A DNA stretch of 64,000 bases, taken from Aureobasidium sp. EXF-3400. Taxonomy: Eukaryota > Ascomycota > Dothideomycetes > Dothideales > Saccotheciaceae. The stretch's first letter is position 1, and each line of letters begins with the position of its first letter. The notes under the pieces were generated by a model that searched no databases, was not told where the DNA came from, and saw nothing but the letters and a program-made list of their open reading frames with translations. Of the stretch, positions 1 to 12,525 are shown in pieces. Location of the stretch: assembly GCA_024195585.1 (NCBI GenBank), contig SWBL01000163.1, positions 44,445-108,444 of the forward strand. The letters run 5' to 3'. Made by a program: the position numbers and the translations under genes.

Positions 1-476
1 CCCGCCGCATGCAAGAGATGGAGAAGGCCATTGCCGACAAGGATTTTGCCGCTTTCGCCAGTCTCACCATGAAGGACAGCAACTCGTTCCACGCTACCTG
101 CCTTGATACCGAGCCTCCCATCTTTTACATGAACGATACTTCTCGTGCCGCCATTCGCATGGTTGACATGATCAACTCCGAAGCTGGAAAGACTATTGCT
201 GCATACACCTTCGATGCAGGCCCGAACGCTGTCGTCTACTACCAGGCTCACGACGAGGCCAAGGTTGCTGGCGTCTTCAAGTCCGTTTTGGGTAACAAGG
301 AGGGTTGGGAGGGTGCTCGCGGCAAAGCTGTTGAGGCCACCAGCACTCCTAAGGACTCACAAATAGCTGCCGACCGCCTGAAGGAAGGTATCAGCCGAGT
401 TATTCTTACCTCTGTCGGTCCTGGCCCTATCAAGACCGAGGAGAGCTTGATTGATGAGAACGGCAACACCATCTAA
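1..476 (+). CDS. ERG19: Diphosphomevalonate decarboxylase, C-terminal part (5' end outside window)
   Basis: Decarboxylates mevalonate 5-diphosphate to isopentenyl diphosphate using ATP, the last step of the mevalonate pathway that feeds sterol synthesis. Only the C-terminal ~158 residues are here. The frame is open from the first base and closes with TAA at 474-476. Two family signatures are visible: DSNSFHATCLDTEPPIFYMN, and the TFDAGPNAVVYY stretch that carries the catalytic aspartate of the family. The fragment covers the end of the GHMP-kinase C-terminal domain. No intron is seen in this part. The start and N-terminal half lie upstream of the window. The assignment rests on motif recognition and is strong. 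Confidence 0.93.
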   Translation, partial: RRMQEMEKAIADKDFAAFASLTMKDSNSFHATCLDTEPPIFYMNDTSRAAIRMVDMINSEAGKTIAAYTFDAGPNAVVYYQAHDEAKVAGVFKSVLGNKEGWEGARGKAVEATSTPKDSQIAADRLKEGISRVILTSVGPGPIKTEESLIDENGNTI

Positions 477-886
477 GATGCGATATCCTTTTACTTCTCC
501 ACCGTCATTTGATAGACATAATCTTTATAATCACGGACTGCCACAAGAGACGCAAGTCCGTAAGCGAAATGCAAGAGATACCATTTGTTCTGAACCAAGA
601 GCTATTCCCGGCCTGTAAGGATATCATTTCAGAGTTCTTCGAGTGGGCATAAGCAGTGATGTCTTGCTTGAATCTTCAGGAGGTTTCCTAAGGGCGTGGA
701 ACAATCGGTAAAGATACCCCTGCCCGGGGAGCGTCGCGACCAACGCCTACTGCACCATCTTATTGCCAGCCGCGTGTGGACTGCCTGAATCCTTCGAGCA
801 CCCAACATCATAATCTTTGTAATGTGGACTCTTTGTGTTCGTCCTCATCATCAAGATTTTCGATTTGTTCCCTTTTGTTTGTGAAT
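477..886. other. Intergenic: ERG19 3' flank and promoter of the next gene
   Basis: 410 bp between the ERG19 stop and the ATG of the Zn2Cys6 regulator. The regulator's frame stays open upstream to about 776 but has no ATG there, so this is read as 5' leader. No repeat or RNA gene was seen. Confidence 0.5.
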
Positions 887-3201
887 ATGACAAGCATGTC
901 CGGACTAGATCAAGAGGCCCCTCAAGCTTCAACACGCCTCACGACGAAGCCACAACGTACGCTCGCTTGTGCATCATGCCAACAGCGCAAAGTAAAATGC
1001 GATCGTAAACACCCATGCAGCACTTGCATCAAGAGCGGTGTGCGATGCATCCCGGTAGCTGCTCCCCGACAGCGACGACGTCGATTCCCCGAAGCAGAGT
1101 TGTTGCAACGGGTTAGACACCTAGAAGACCTGCTTCGACAAAACAATATAGACTTTGAGCCTTTGCATGGTAATGCCACTGAGAAGAGTGCCACTGAGAG
1201 AGTTGAGACGACGAATGGCAAGGAAGAAACGAGGAGCAGCCCGGAAATCAAGATGGAGACTACATTTGAGGCTAAGTATGTGCATCTGCTGTCCGAATTG
1301 CTGAAATGCAACCTTACTGATGAACTTGCTCTAAGAAATCTTTGGCAAGCTATGAACCAGAAAGTGCGACCTCATCGTACCCTCTCACTGATGGAAGAAG
1401 TACTAATCACCACTGGCCAGTCTCCCAGTTCCAATGACCACCAAGACGAAGACAAAGAAGACGACGATAGCGAAAACGAAACCGACGACCTTCGCGACGT
1501 AGCTGGGAAAAAGACTTGGGATCAGATGTACAAGAACACTACCGATTTCCTGTTCTTCGGATCTTTGATTCCAGATCTTGATCTTACAGTCTTGCATCCT
1601 CCTGATCATGTGCAGATATTCAAACTCTGGCAGGTCTATCTGGATAATGTGGATCCGTTACTAAAAGTCACGCACACGCCTACCCTGCAAGTCAGATTGA
1701 TCGATGCGACAGGAAACCTCAGCGATATCGATCCCAGTCTAGAAGCATTGATGTTTGGTGTATATTGTGTAGCTATCATGAGTCTTACAGACATGGAGTG
1801 TCTGGACATGTTTGCATCTGAGAGAGATGGTCTCTTGCAGAGACATCGGTTCGGGTGTCAGCAGGCATTGCTCAAGTGTGGATTCCTTCAAACTGATGAC
1901 CGAGACTGTTTAACGGCCTTGTTCTTATATCTTGTAAGACAAATTGCTGTTCTAAACGCGCGGTTAATGGCTGATGTGTTCAGGTTGCCGTGAGACCGGA
2001 TACCGATCCTCGGTCTCTATCGTCTCTATTAGGCTTGACGGTACGAATCGCACAACGTATGGGACTGGACAATGAATCAGCAAATGCAAGATGTGGTCCA
2101 CTAGAGGGTGAGATGCGTCGCCGAATATGGTGGGCTCTTCTCCTGTTCGACAATCGCGTCTGCGAAATGGGCGACTACAGAGCGGTCACTCTGACTCCAT
2201 CGTGGAACTGCAAGATCCCTGCGAATCTCAACGACTTTGACCTCCAAGCAGCAATGAAAACACTGCCTTCAGGTCATCACAGACCTACAGAATCAACCCT
2301 AGCAGTCTCGCGCTACGCAGTGGCAGATCTTGTTCGCCACAGCTCTTTCTTCCTCGACTTCACAAATCCAGCTCTAAAGGCCCTTGCCAAACCTGACGAC
2401 CATGGTGGCGATCTTGTAAGCCTTCAGCAGAAGATCGAGGATGATTATCTCCGACACCTCAATCCAGAAAATCCACACCACTTCACGACGCTCTGGCTCA
2501 TACGCGGCCACATAGCCCGCTACCTGCTCTTCCAGCATTTTGCTATTCCGCCAGACAAGCAGACGCAACAAGAACGCGATAACTCTATCTCTCACGCACT
2601 AGCAATGCTCGACTGCCACACCAGAACTCTGACCAATCCGTCTACAAAACGACATACCTGGTTTTTATACTTCCACTTTCCGTTTCCTGCCTACATACAC
2701 ATTCTGCAGTACTTGAGACGCGAACCTTTGGCAAAACATGCAGAAGTCTGTTGGGAGACTATGAGCAGCAGTGCCAAAGTCAGATTTGCAGATCCAGAGC
2801 AGACTGCATATCCCTTCTACAGGACGCCACTGTTCAAAGCATTCACGAAGATCATTGTCAAAGCTTGGGAAACAAGAGTTACTGCTTTGCAAACACAGGG
2901 CAAGGCGGATGAGGAAGTGCCGTATATTGTCGAAGAGTTCAAGAGGAGAGTGCAAAGATCGGAGTCTTCTCCCTCATACGATACGAGCTGCAATGCGGAC
3001 ATGTCTTCCAGGTCCGAGATTGATGCGTCGATAATGCCCTTTACGATGATGGGTTTCGGTGGTCTTTTTGACGAACTTGATGGCCAGAGTACTCTGGAGC
3101 TAGGCAGTGGGATTGCTGGTGATAGCTTGATGGATGTTGATATGGGTACTCTTGATCTGACAGAGACGGGCTGGCCTCTGTTGAATGTTATTGGATCCTG
3201 A
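887..3201 (+). CDS. Zn2Cys6 transcription factor with fungal-specific TF domain
   Basis: Two exons, 887..1933 and 1984..3201, joined by a 50-bp phase-0 intron (GTAAGA...CAG), giving about 754 residues. The N-terminal zinc cluster has its six cysteines at residues 28, 31, 38, 44, 47 and 54 (C-x2-C-x6-C-x5-C-x2-C-x6-C). It is followed by a basic RQRRRRF patch and a short coiled stretch, the usual DNA-binding and dimerisation layout. A very acidic segment lies near residues 185-205. The rest matches the fungal_trans middle homology region, with the typical MRRRIWWALLLFDNRVCEMGD motif just after the intron. The ATG at 887 is the first in frame. It should act in the nucleus as a DNA-binding regulator. 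The target genes cannot be told; adjacency to ERG19 is not evidence of sterol control. Confidence 0.9.
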
Positions 3202-4279
3202 AGCTCGAGAGAAGGAAATGACAACAGCCAAGGGCCTGGCATTGAGGAAGGCTTGATACTGCAAGGACAGTAGAGTAAGACGAAGGCCGGCGCTCGACAA
3301 GAAGAATTAATCATGGTTCTGGAAACGCGCCATCACCATTGCCATCGTCATCTTCGCGGCTCATGACCATTACTCACCTCGACTCCCTCTCGCATACATC
3401 TCCGCCAACAATACGCCCACCATCTCAAACGGTCGTTCACACATCAAGATCAGGAAACCCGCTTCTTCACGATGCACCCCGTGACTCACGACGTAAGAGC
3501 AGATTTGATTGAGCACGATGGCGTCAAACAGAGGGATGCTAATGCGAAGGTCTTCTGGGTCTCTCGATCCCCTTGAGGAAAGTAGAGTAAAGCGGTGTGT
3601 CGCGTGGTTGCACTGTCGTTGAAGGCTTCGCAGTTGTTTGATGATGACGGATGTATTGATGGTGATTATGATGGGGATGGATGGAAAATATTTGAGAAGT
3701 TGATGTTTGTTTTTGGTTCGGCGTCGAGGAAGTGGCGATGCTTGGTGCGTTGCCATGAAGCATGAGGGAAGGAAGCGACTCGCACCTTCTCTTTCATCCC
3801 GACTCACAATTTACTCGCGACTCCTCGAACTGGAAAACGCTAAACAACCCCCATACGATCTACGCATGATTCCAACCATATTCTTTTACACTCATAGAGC
3901 AGAGAGATGATAGTCCCGAATATCAAAAAACAGATGACGAATGTGCAAGATGTAAAATTTGGAAGGTACGACTTCCTCGTGCTTGCTTCACAGAATGCGC
4001 CAAGTTTCAAAGCGAAAGATCGGACCCAAGCCCATAGATGATGATGTTCTTGTGCATGTATTGTACTGCGAGGCAAAATCTGCGTGACCTCAGGCAGCAT
4101 TCACAGTGCTTGCTCAGCGACCACTCTTCCAATCGGAAAGAAGTTACAGCCAAACTCACGCCTCACTGTTCAAAGCATAGTCACTGGACTAAACAGCATC
4201 GTAATCTCTATCTAGCTCGGCCCCTGGCCACTCAAACAGTTCAAATCTCGTAATCAAGAATGTGCGGTAAGTCATAGGA
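3202..4279. other. Intergenic, no supported gene
   Basis: About 1.1 kb between the converging Zn2Cys6 regulator and HAUS3-like gene. It must hold both 3' ends. A 145-codon minus-strand frame at 3370-3807 has a low-complexity upstream half and no family I recognise, so it is not called. Confidence 0.4.
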
Positions 4280-5938
4280 TCAAGAGCGACCAAGGGCAGC
4301 TGAGAGTCTCCTTTGTTCTGCCTCGGCGAGCCGGTTAACGTCAAGCCTCTTGATGTCATCTCCCAGCTTCTCAATTTCATGATCAAGGTGTTGTAATCTT
4401 TGTTTGACTTTACTGTCCGCTAGGTGCACAGTGGTGTGAGGCGAATAAGCATACAATGCTCCCAGTAGAGCCTGCAAGTCTCTGTCGGCGATGTTGATCG
4501 ACTCAGCCACCTGAGCAACGATAGAAGACTCTGTAGATTTTTGCAAATCTTGCAGACGTGACTGACGTTCGAGTACGGCTGAAAGCAAGGCTTGGGACAC
4601 AGTCTCTGGGTCTGTTCCAGAGTCGACGAATATACGTATACCGTGGTATCCAAGCATCTCCAGAGCCGGATCTTTGGCTCCTTGGCGGTGCAAGATTGGA
4701 TCAATTGTCTTTTTGGGCGAATGACCTCTGGTTGATGACTTTCTGTCGAGTCTAGAGGGAGGCTGTGTTGGTGGAGGAAGTGTCTCAACGAGTGCGTCTG
4801 AAACCTGGCTGATTGCAGATGTGTAGGCCAAGGCGTCTTGAGTACACAAGGCCAGATCTTCGGTCTTGCGGGCAAGCTCGTCTAGTGTCCTTACAACCTG
4901 AGTTGCTGTATCAGCTGAGGTGGTTCAGGGTCAAGGGCCGATATTGGTACATACATATTCTAACCAGCTCTGCTGTTCGAGCTGAGCTTGTGCGTCGGAT
5001 AGTTTCAAAGCATTGATGATGGGTGCTCGGTATCGTCTGCTGATGGTCATGTCGAGTATCGAGTTCACTTCTGAAATCAAACTTTCGAGCTCTTCGGCTA
5101 ACGCATATGCTTCTTGGGCTGCTTGTGCGTTGCTCTGATGCTCAAAGTCACCATTCTCGTTGGCCAGGCTACCAAGAGCCTCAAGGTAAATAGCATTTGT
5201 TCGATCCTTGATGATTTTACTTTCCAATTTCACCAAAGCACGCGACAGAGCAGTGAAGTCAGGGAGTTGTTTCTCACTCGATTCGAGCGGTGCGAGTTTG
5301 ACCATGACTTTTTGCAGTCCATCAAGCAGGCGATCGTCTTTGTCCAGTTGACGCTGGGAGGATGTTTTGAGCAGATTCAGACTCGAGTCTGCGTGTCGTC
5401 TGGTCACATTGACACGCTGTTGAATGGATTCGGTGAACTCTTTCGTTTCCAGATCCAGTTGTGCTTTTGCTCGTGCCTGACTTGATCGCCTCTCGTCGTT
5501 GTCGGTGAGGGTCGATGAAGGCTCTCTGTTGAGTTGCTGCAATCTTCTCAAAGCATCTCGTTGGGTTTCTAGAATTGCTGTTTGCTTCTCTATAGCAGCA
5601 GTGCTAGCTTCTAGAGAGTCAATGGCAGATTCAAAATCAGGTCCTTGCATAGGGCGTGGCATTCCATGGGCAGATGGGATTTTGTAGTTGGACTGAGAGA
5701 TGTACGCATGCCTTCAATCCATCAGTCTAGTCCTAGTGTTTTATATCAAATAAACACACATGTCAAGTTCCTCTGGGCTGAGAAGGGTTTGATTTGTTAG
5801 ATATTCATGGACCCAGGAGATCATAGAGTCTCTCGTTTGAGGAGATTCGAACAACCATGCCAGATCATCATAACCTAGACCAATATCACGCTCAGCTAGA
5901 GCGGCAAGCAGACGACTCAAAGAAGCAGCCGGGTCCAT
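4280..5938 (-). CDS. Probable HAUS3-like subunit of the augmin complex
   Basis: Three exons on the minus strand, 5938..5760, 5711..4955 and 4897..4280, give about 517 residues. Both introns are short (48 and 57 bp) with GTGTGT and GTATGT donors. The N-terminus has the pattern of the HAUS3 family: a small helical region with DLAWLFE, then a FLKWF-like SMISWVHEYL and LLSPEEL. The remainder is almost entirely alpha-helical with heptad-like Leu/Ala spacing, fitting a coiled-coil protein of HAUS3 size. Augmin binds existing microtubules and recruits gamma-tubulin for branching nucleation in spindles. It is divergent from TIM21, with only 183 bp between the start codons. The family call rests on the N-terminal motif. 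Another coiled-coil spindle protein is the alternative. Confidence 0.62.
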
Positions 5939-6121
5939 GATTATGCACAGGGATGGTGTAGTGGCATATCGGTGTAAGAGGCAGCGAGAGAAACAACAAA
6001 CACGGGCCGAGGCAGCCGAACAGGCCCCACCATTTCGTCGTGCCAAGCCAAAGCTCTCGTGGCTTCAGATTCAAGCGTCAGTCGAGCAAGCAACAAGAAA
6101 TCATTCAAACCATACAGCACA
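5939..6121. promoter_or_regulatory. Short bidirectional promoter, HAUS3-like / TIM21
   Basis: Only 183 bp separate the two divergent start codons, so the core promoters and leaders of both genes must share this segment. No TATA box was recognised on either strand. Confidence 0.5.
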
Positions 6122-6872
6122 ATGCAGTCGCTACGACTTCTACCAAGGCTACCGGCATCTCGCCTTGGCCTGCGATCAATACAGCCATGTATCCAACTTC
6201 GCACAGCGACAAGCTCGTCCACAACCTCGGCCTCCGGACCAACACGAAGGAGCGTCACTATCACCAACGACACGGGTCGTGTGCCATGGTCCGAGTTATC
6301 CTGGCGCGAAAGAGGTGCTCGTACAACACAACAATCAGCAAACCTCGCCGTCATTCTGCTAGGTCTTGCCATGACTGGTGGCGTTGCGACTGTTCTCTAC
6401 CTCGAAGTTTTTAGCAGTGACAGCAAGACTGCCGTTTACAATCGCGCCTTCGAACGAGTACGAACCGATCCCAAGTGCATCGAGGTTTTGGCAGGAAGGG
6501 GCAAAGGGGGAGAGATCGAGGCTTGGGGAGAGAACAGAGTGCGCAACAGTCGCTTTGCAAGAGATAGCATTGCGTGAGATCCACAAAGTTACCTCAAGTC
6601 AAAACACCCGACTGACATGCGCCAACAGGTCCAAATCTGAAACCGATGGTATCGGAACGAAACACATGAGAATGCACTTCCATGTCGGCGGCAGCCTGGC
6701 TACAGGCGTCGTCAACGTGCACATGACGAAACGCCGTGACGAAAGCGATTTTAAGTACCATCAACTGGCTCTCGACGTTCCCGGCCACGAACGGATTTGG
6801 CTTGAAAATGCAGAAGCTTGGAAACTTGACAAACGGAGCTCCGGCAAGATGTTTGGCGTACGCTGGTGGTGA
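6122..6872 (+). CDS. TIM21: Mitochondrial import inner membrane translocase subunit Tim21
   Basis: Two exons, 6122..6573 and 6629..6872, with a 55-bp phase-2 intron (GTGAGA...CAG), give 231 residues. Tim21 links the TOM complex to the TIM23 presequence translocase and couples it to respiratory complexes. The N-terminus (MQSLRLLPRLPASRLG...) is Arg/Ser/Leu-rich and nearly free of acidic residues, as in a mitochondrial presequence. One membrane span lies at about residues 73-97. The intermembrane-space domain follows, with the family signature GIGTKHMRMHFHV at the start of exon 2 and a GHERIWLEN segment near the end. Length and layout agree with fungal Tim21. The ATG at 6122 is preferred because the frame upstream of it is not presequence-like. 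Confidence 0.93.
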
Positions 6873-9194
6873 GGACATGACGCTTCTTCTCGCTCGATTT
6901 GGCCTCATCCATCGTCGTCCGCAATAGCTTGGTTGTCGAGGCTACATGGAGCTGAAGTCCATGTCCGATATGCATCTTAGCGACTTCCTCCGCCGATCGC
7001 AGCATGAAAGAGGAGGCTGGCCATCGAGCCGCTTAGCCTCTGTGCATGCACACGATCGGAACGATACACCTCCCAGATATATCTCTTGGCGTGTGGTATG
7101 CGATACACCAGGACAACGCACCCTGCTGCCGTTCTTGACCGGTCCTTGACCGCCGCAAATAGGACAGCCACTTACTGTGTGGTTGCGTTATAGGTCAATG
7201 CATCCGATCACTACATCGATACACTCACGCAAGTGGCGTGCAATGTTATTGCTATCTCTCCGATTTGATGCGAGTAATCGGATGGCTTGTCGAAGGCGAG
7301 CTGAAAGAAGGATCTAGTCCGTGAGCCGGAACGCGGGAGTGCGATATGCTAAGAAGCCATTGGCTTGATTGCAGAACGCGTACGTGCTCCTTCGGGGAGC
7401 CTCGTTCATCACGACTCAGACAGAGACGCATGTCTGTCCGTTTTTCGTATGCGCCATATAAGAGGTTTGGCACTTCTTGGAAGGGTGGTGAATGTATCAT
7501 CTATACCATGTTACCTACACCGTCTATATCGACGATGAGAGTCAGCTCATGTACTCATGTACCCGGCAAAGGTATATCGGAAGTTTGTAGAGAAAATAGT
7601 ATGTTGCATTGTACAGCAAAAGTTAGATGTCGTACTCCACTCCGAGTCGAGAGGAGAAGCTGCGAGCGAGCCCTATCGCTTCGCTCCTTCTCCTGTTGTA
7701 ACTCAATTCGTCCAAAGTACCGAGGTGGGAAGCCGCACGTTGTAACACTTGATCGCATTGCTTACCTTTCCTCGTCTCCATGCACAACACAAACCTAGAA
7801 ACCTCCAAAAATCCAACTGTGAACCACTTTAGGAGTCTCTCAGTCGAAGACAGCCATGCAAAGTCCAAGATGAGGTTGGAAGAAGATGGAAGGAGCACAA
7901 ACCCTCCCCATCTCTCCGCAAAAGCTTCTGGCAATCATCTCGATGGCCATGCATACATAGCGAAAGCCAAAATTCCAAGTCCCCTGAATTGTCTTTTGAC
8001 TTCCTTCTGGAAGAGCAGGGCCTCCACCGCGTGTGTTCGGCCAAAAGCGCCTGCCTTTTTGGACCAAGGACCACACTCCGAGGGATGAACATTGGAGCAC
8101 TCACTGTCTCATGCGAGGTAAGCAACCTGCATTTTTCCAACCAAGACAGTGCCTTCTCGCCGACGGGGCATTCTTTCTTTAAACATGTACGGCAATCAAC
8201 TATACAAAGAGGTTACATATCTGCATGTGACAAGATAGACCTTCTCTTCTCACGAGCAATCGCGAAACCATTCAATCTCCACTTTGCCCTCTTGCATCAA
8301 CCTTGCGCCAGAAAACGTGACTTCCTTCCTTGAACGTGTTTGTTGCGTAAGGTTGGGCATGTTCGCTTAAACAGCCCTGTCCTCCTTCACAAGCCAAACC
8401 ATCTCGATCCCAAAACCAAAAAAAAAAAAAACTCGATATCTTATCAGTCCAGTGAGGTTCCCGTAATTAAGCCTCTCTCCCGCTTGAACAAAGGATAAAA
8501 AGACTCCTTGTTGGGGCAAGCCAAGATAACAGGGAGGGTTTGGTGGACAGTTTATACAGTTATACGTTTTGCCGTTTCGTGTTTAAAAAGAATTCCCCTT
8601 GTGAGGGGGAGCCGTTTGCTTTGTTTTGATCATAACCCTGGAGGAAAGCTGTTTGTTGTTTTTTGTTTATCGCAACAATAATCAAACCGATGGATAACCA
8701 GTTCACAGAGGAAATTAAACAGCAAAGAAAGCGAGAGAAAGATTGAGAAGATTGAGTCTTGTGAGAATGAATTGTGCTTTGATGTATGTTATGCTATTCT
8801 GGTCCAAATGTTTCCTTCCAGCTGATAGAAAAAGAAAAGCCAAAGTCATGGCGAGTCTCGTCTCATACATGAGAAAACAGAAGTGAATGGATGAATGCAA
8901 ACTCACTCCATCATGATGGGTTCGTGAAATGTACATCAGAAGCGGTACCTCAGAATGCATCTTTCAGCATGAGGATTTTGAATTCGTGCATGATTCCTCG
9001 TGAACGAATGGCACTTCTTAGTGCCTCGGCGTGCCTTCGAGCTTTGATTTTGCTCGGTGGCTGTACTGTTCGTTGCCTTCGTAATTCGTAGAGGTCATGT
9101 CGAAGAGTTGGCTTTTGGAAAAGCCTGATGGTGGAAAGGTGATTGATGCTTAGCCTGTTGCGTGAGGCACTCGGCAAAGCTTCTAGTTCATTGT
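6873..9194. other. Gene-poor interval between TIM21 and the 306-aa unknown
   Basis: 2.3 kb without a supported coding gene. Frames up to about 150 codons exist on both strands, but they overlap one another and match no family I recognise. An uninterrupted A tract lies near 8418-8431. The right end (about 8.7-9.2 kb) is probably the 3' UTR of the minus-strand gene ending at 9195. An unannotated long non-coding transcript is possible but not shown. Confidence 0.4.
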
Positions 9195-10115
9195 TCAAGG
9201 AGAGCCCAAGAAGCCAGAGTGGGCGCAGTTCTCGCAAGCGTCACCGCTAGAACTGCCAGAGAGGACATAGCCGTTGCAGTTGCGGGCGTAGAAGTAGTAG
9301 CAGCGGTTGAAGCTGATGTCGGGCATCATACCAGGAGTGGTGGGCATAGGAGGAACGTCTTCCTTGTCATCCTCGACAGTGCGGAAGAGAGTGCCCCAGC
9401 GGTGTTGGTTGCTGGTGCTGCCCTTGCGAGATGAAGGACGAGAGGGAACTGGGGGTGCACTAGCGTTGATCTTCTTTGAGGCAGCCTTGAGGTGAGTGAG
9501 AGAAAGAGCTGAGGGACGTCTGCTGCTGGTAGCAGAAATGGTGCCATTGGTCTTGACTTGGCACAGGTTGTAGTCTCCCATGACTGAATCAGTGCGAGAG
9601 TCACGAGTAACACTGTAACCACTCTTGGGTGATGCCAGAGGGAACTCATCCTCAGAGTGTCTGTTCAGTAGGCTGCGGAAGCTGTAGCCACGGTGTTGGC
9701 GCGGCCTTGAGACTTGCTGCACGGTGGTTGTGTTTTCCTTTCCAGACTCATCCTCGTCAAATGAAGGCGATCTTTGGAGGCGGAAGGGGAGAGGAGGAAG
9801 AGACTTGTCCTGTCTGCAGGACATGGCAGTACTTGGTCGGCTTACGGGTCCTGATGAAGCCATGGACTCTGATGATGAGCAGTTGCGGAGTGCAGGAAGA
9901 GCTGAGGGTGTTGGGAGAGGAGGAAGAGCACGCTTGGCATAGATGCTTGCATTGGCAGGGTACTCGAAAGGTGTAGTAGGGCGGTCATGGAATGCATCAA
10001 GGCAGCGAAGATTGGTCTTCTTGACCGGCGACACCGAGCACTCGTCGGGCTGAAAGTCGAAGTAGCTCATAACGGCAGCTGGAGGTTGTTGGAGAGAAGA
10101 TGTACGAGGAGGCAT
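9195..10115 (-). CDS. Hypothetical low-complexity protein with Cys-containing C-terminus
   Basis: Single exon, 306 residues, unknown function. Most of the chain is Ser/Pro/Arg-rich and predicted disordered, with repeated proline-rich patches such as RALPPLPTPSALPAL and KSLPPLPFRL that look like SH3 or WW ligands. The only ordered-looking part is the last ~40 residues, RCYYFYARNCNGYVLSGSSS followed by two further cysteines four positions later (CENC). The four cysteines could form a small metal or disulfide knot. There is no signal peptide or membrane span. Long flanks without genes on both sides suggest long UTRs. A second in-frame ATG lies 15 codons in (MSYFDFQPDE) and could be the true start. 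Coding status is supported by length, composition and the structured tail; function is unassigned. Confidence 0.72.
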   Translation of the reverse strand: MPPRTSSLQQPPAAVMSYFDFQPDECSVSPVKKTNLRCLDAFHDRPTTPFEYPANASIYAKRALPPLPTPSALPALRNCSSSESMASSGPVSRPSTAMSCRQDKSLPPLPFRLQRSPSFDEDESGKENTTTVQQVSRPRQHRGYSFRSLLNRHSEDEFPLASPKSGYSVTRDSRTDSVMGDYNLCQVKTNGTISATSSRRPSALSLTHLKAASKKINASAPPVPSRPSSRKGSTSNQHRWGTLFRTVEDDKEDVPPMPTTPGMMPDISFNRCYYFYARNCNGYVLSGSSSGDACENCAHSGFLGSP

Positions 10116-12525
10116 GGTGGCAGACCAGGGTTAAATGAGATTGAGATTGGAAGTTGGTCTGCGCAGTGGATGTGGATGATGATATATTGATAAGGTAAAC
10201 GAGTGGCTGGCTTGGTATCGTGTAGATCTGATGTGGCGGCAGGATTGAAAGGAAGGAAAAGCCGTGGTGATGATTCGGATATTCAGATGTAGAGGGCGAA
10301 GCTTCAAGTATCTATACAGAATTCGTCTCACAACGAGACACCGCAACTTACCTCTTACATCTATCTTGTTTGCCGTTGACCGTTCACACTGGCATACCTG
10401 CAGCACCGGCGAGTTTAGACTTTCGAGGGGGCCTGGATGTTGGAGCTCTGGCACGCAAAGATCACCCCCTAAGGATTTTGGTGTCAAGAAGACGTTAACA
10501 CTTGATGGCGACTGGATTGCGAGCTTGACAGGACCGGCGAACGGCACTTGTGGCCCGCTCCGCCCACGCTTTCCCTTGTTTCGATGCGAATTCCTGGAAA
10601 TTCCGGTTCGCTCCCGCTTGGGCGGCGCGCTAAAGGCGGCCACTATCCGCAAGCTTGCACCCCCTGGAACCACATCCGAGTTCTGGGCGTCTGACCCTCT
10701 CCACAAGTGCCCGTTTCTCACGCTTTCTCGCGTCTTCAATCCTCTTGCTCCTTGCTGTAGTCCTTTGTCCATTCACAATTCCGTCACCTATTGAGCGTTA
10801 TGGTCGCTTCCAGTTAGGTAGTTAGCGATTGACTCGATCTGCTCCGAGTGCCGCGACCAGACTGGCCATCTGGTGACTCGCGAGATTGTGACCATCCCCA
10901 CAATCTAAAGCACTGTCGATGGTCGTCATGAACCTGTCTCTGTCTGACGCAGCTGAAGTACTTGACATCATTTCTGCATGTACGATATATTCGTGGTTTT
11001 TGGTTAAACTTGGATATTCAATCTATCTCAACCCAGCTACCATGCCTTTGGAGGTATTGCATTTCCAAATCCCGAGGTCTGGTCTTGCCAATTGACCCCT
11101 CTTTCACGGGCCGAAGTGGGACAACTGGTTGTACTTTGGAAGGTGTATGCAAAGGCCCACATGCAGGGAGGTGTTTAGGGTCTTTGTTGTGCAAACGTCT
11201 ACCCGACTGATTTGTCCAAACAAGGAGGTACATTCTCACCAAAAGGTCCTTCTCACCTTCCACGATCGTCAGTGACTTTTGCTCTTTTCATCCCAGGATC
11301 ATAGATCGAGTGCTTGAAATTCCTTGCAGCCGTTTGTACAAAATGTCAACACAAGTAGAAAGAACTTGGCGAATATGTCCGAGCATCTCGTGGCATCAAC
11401 TCCACAGAAGTCTGTGCAAATGTGTCATGGGGAGATTTGCACCGCTTGTGCATACCACCACTCCCTCTATTTTAGTGCTTCGCATATAGTTTTTCCTTGT
11501 CGATAAGCATCACAAATAATCCATCCACCAAGATAACACTAAGATATGCCTTTTGTGATGGACAAACATCCATTGGAACCGTTTGTTCATCTTGTTGCTG
11601 TGCACAACCAAAAGCCAGAAAATCACTTCGAATATGATGGTCTTGTGGAGTCTCGATTTGCCTCTGTCAATGGTTGCCAGGGCCGTCCAAGATGAAGCAA
11701 AAACAGGAATAATGAACAGAGATCTTGTTCTGGTTATGCATACCGAGTCGTAGTTTCTTAGCGAATCAATGCATCTGCCTATTATGGATTTGTTCATTCC
11801 AGCTTTGGTCATGTTCAGAGACGGATCACTCGGAGTTACATGTGCATCTAGGCTTGGCCTCTGTTGTTGATACTGCATATCCACAAACGTGACCCAGGCC
11901 ATGGCCACGAGTGTCTGCATGATCAACCCTGCATGTGCAGCATGTGCACTAGCCTGCATGGGCAGTGCACGATTAATTCTCCGAGAACAGGTTTCATGTT
12001 TTGGGAAGCCTTGCATCCGTTTCACACAAACGGATTTCATCTTGCACAGTGTATACCTGTACGAAGCACAAATCTCCCCTGTCAGCGTTCACCGCGTGCG
12101 GCGCCTCGGAGATCGGAAGACCCCACTCAAGCATCGCGTCGCTCGTTTTGCCAATTCCCAAGCCTCGTTCTTCTCAGGAGTTCGTAAGTGGGCTCTACTG
12201 CTTCGCTTGCACGAGCGTTGCTCCCAACAATTACAACTTAATCAACATAGCACAACGAACTCCATATCATACTTTACTGTGTAGCCTCGGTGAGATATAT
12301 CTGAGTTCAGAAATAAGCCCAGCTGAAATGCATCCTACACGGTGAGAAATTCGTCATGATTTGCATGGAATGACGGACATTATCGACATTGAAGATACAC
12401 ATTGATATAGCTGAGGCCAAGGTGACCCGAGCAGCTGGTTCTCAGCTTGAGATTGAGCCTCCCCCACTTGACTAACGTCTGACCATGATGTAAGAGCTGT
12501 CAAGAGATCATCCAACCCAAAGCAT
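10116..12525. other. Gene-poor interval
   Basis: 2.4 kb between two minus-strand genes. It contains mutually antisense frames (10131-10772 minus, 10264-10794 plus) and a 176-codon minus frame at 11510-12040. None shows a recognisable domain or codon pattern that convinces me. The left end should hold the promoter of the 306-residue gene and the right end the 3' UTR of the C2H2 regulator. Confidence 0.4.

Noticed and set aside
3370..3807. 145-codon minus-strand frame whose 3' half looks slightly protein-like
   Set aside because: The upstream half is low complexity, no start or intron model was convincing, and no family was recognised.
10131..10794. Mutually antisense frames of 213 (minus) and 176 (plus) codons
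   Set aside because: They overlap almost fully, have no recognisable family, and read as chance frames in a local GC-rich stretch.
11510..12040. 176-codon minus-strand frame with hydrophobic stretches
   Set aside because: Composition is not convincing, no splice partner or homologous motif was found, and it overlaps plus-strand frames of similar quality.
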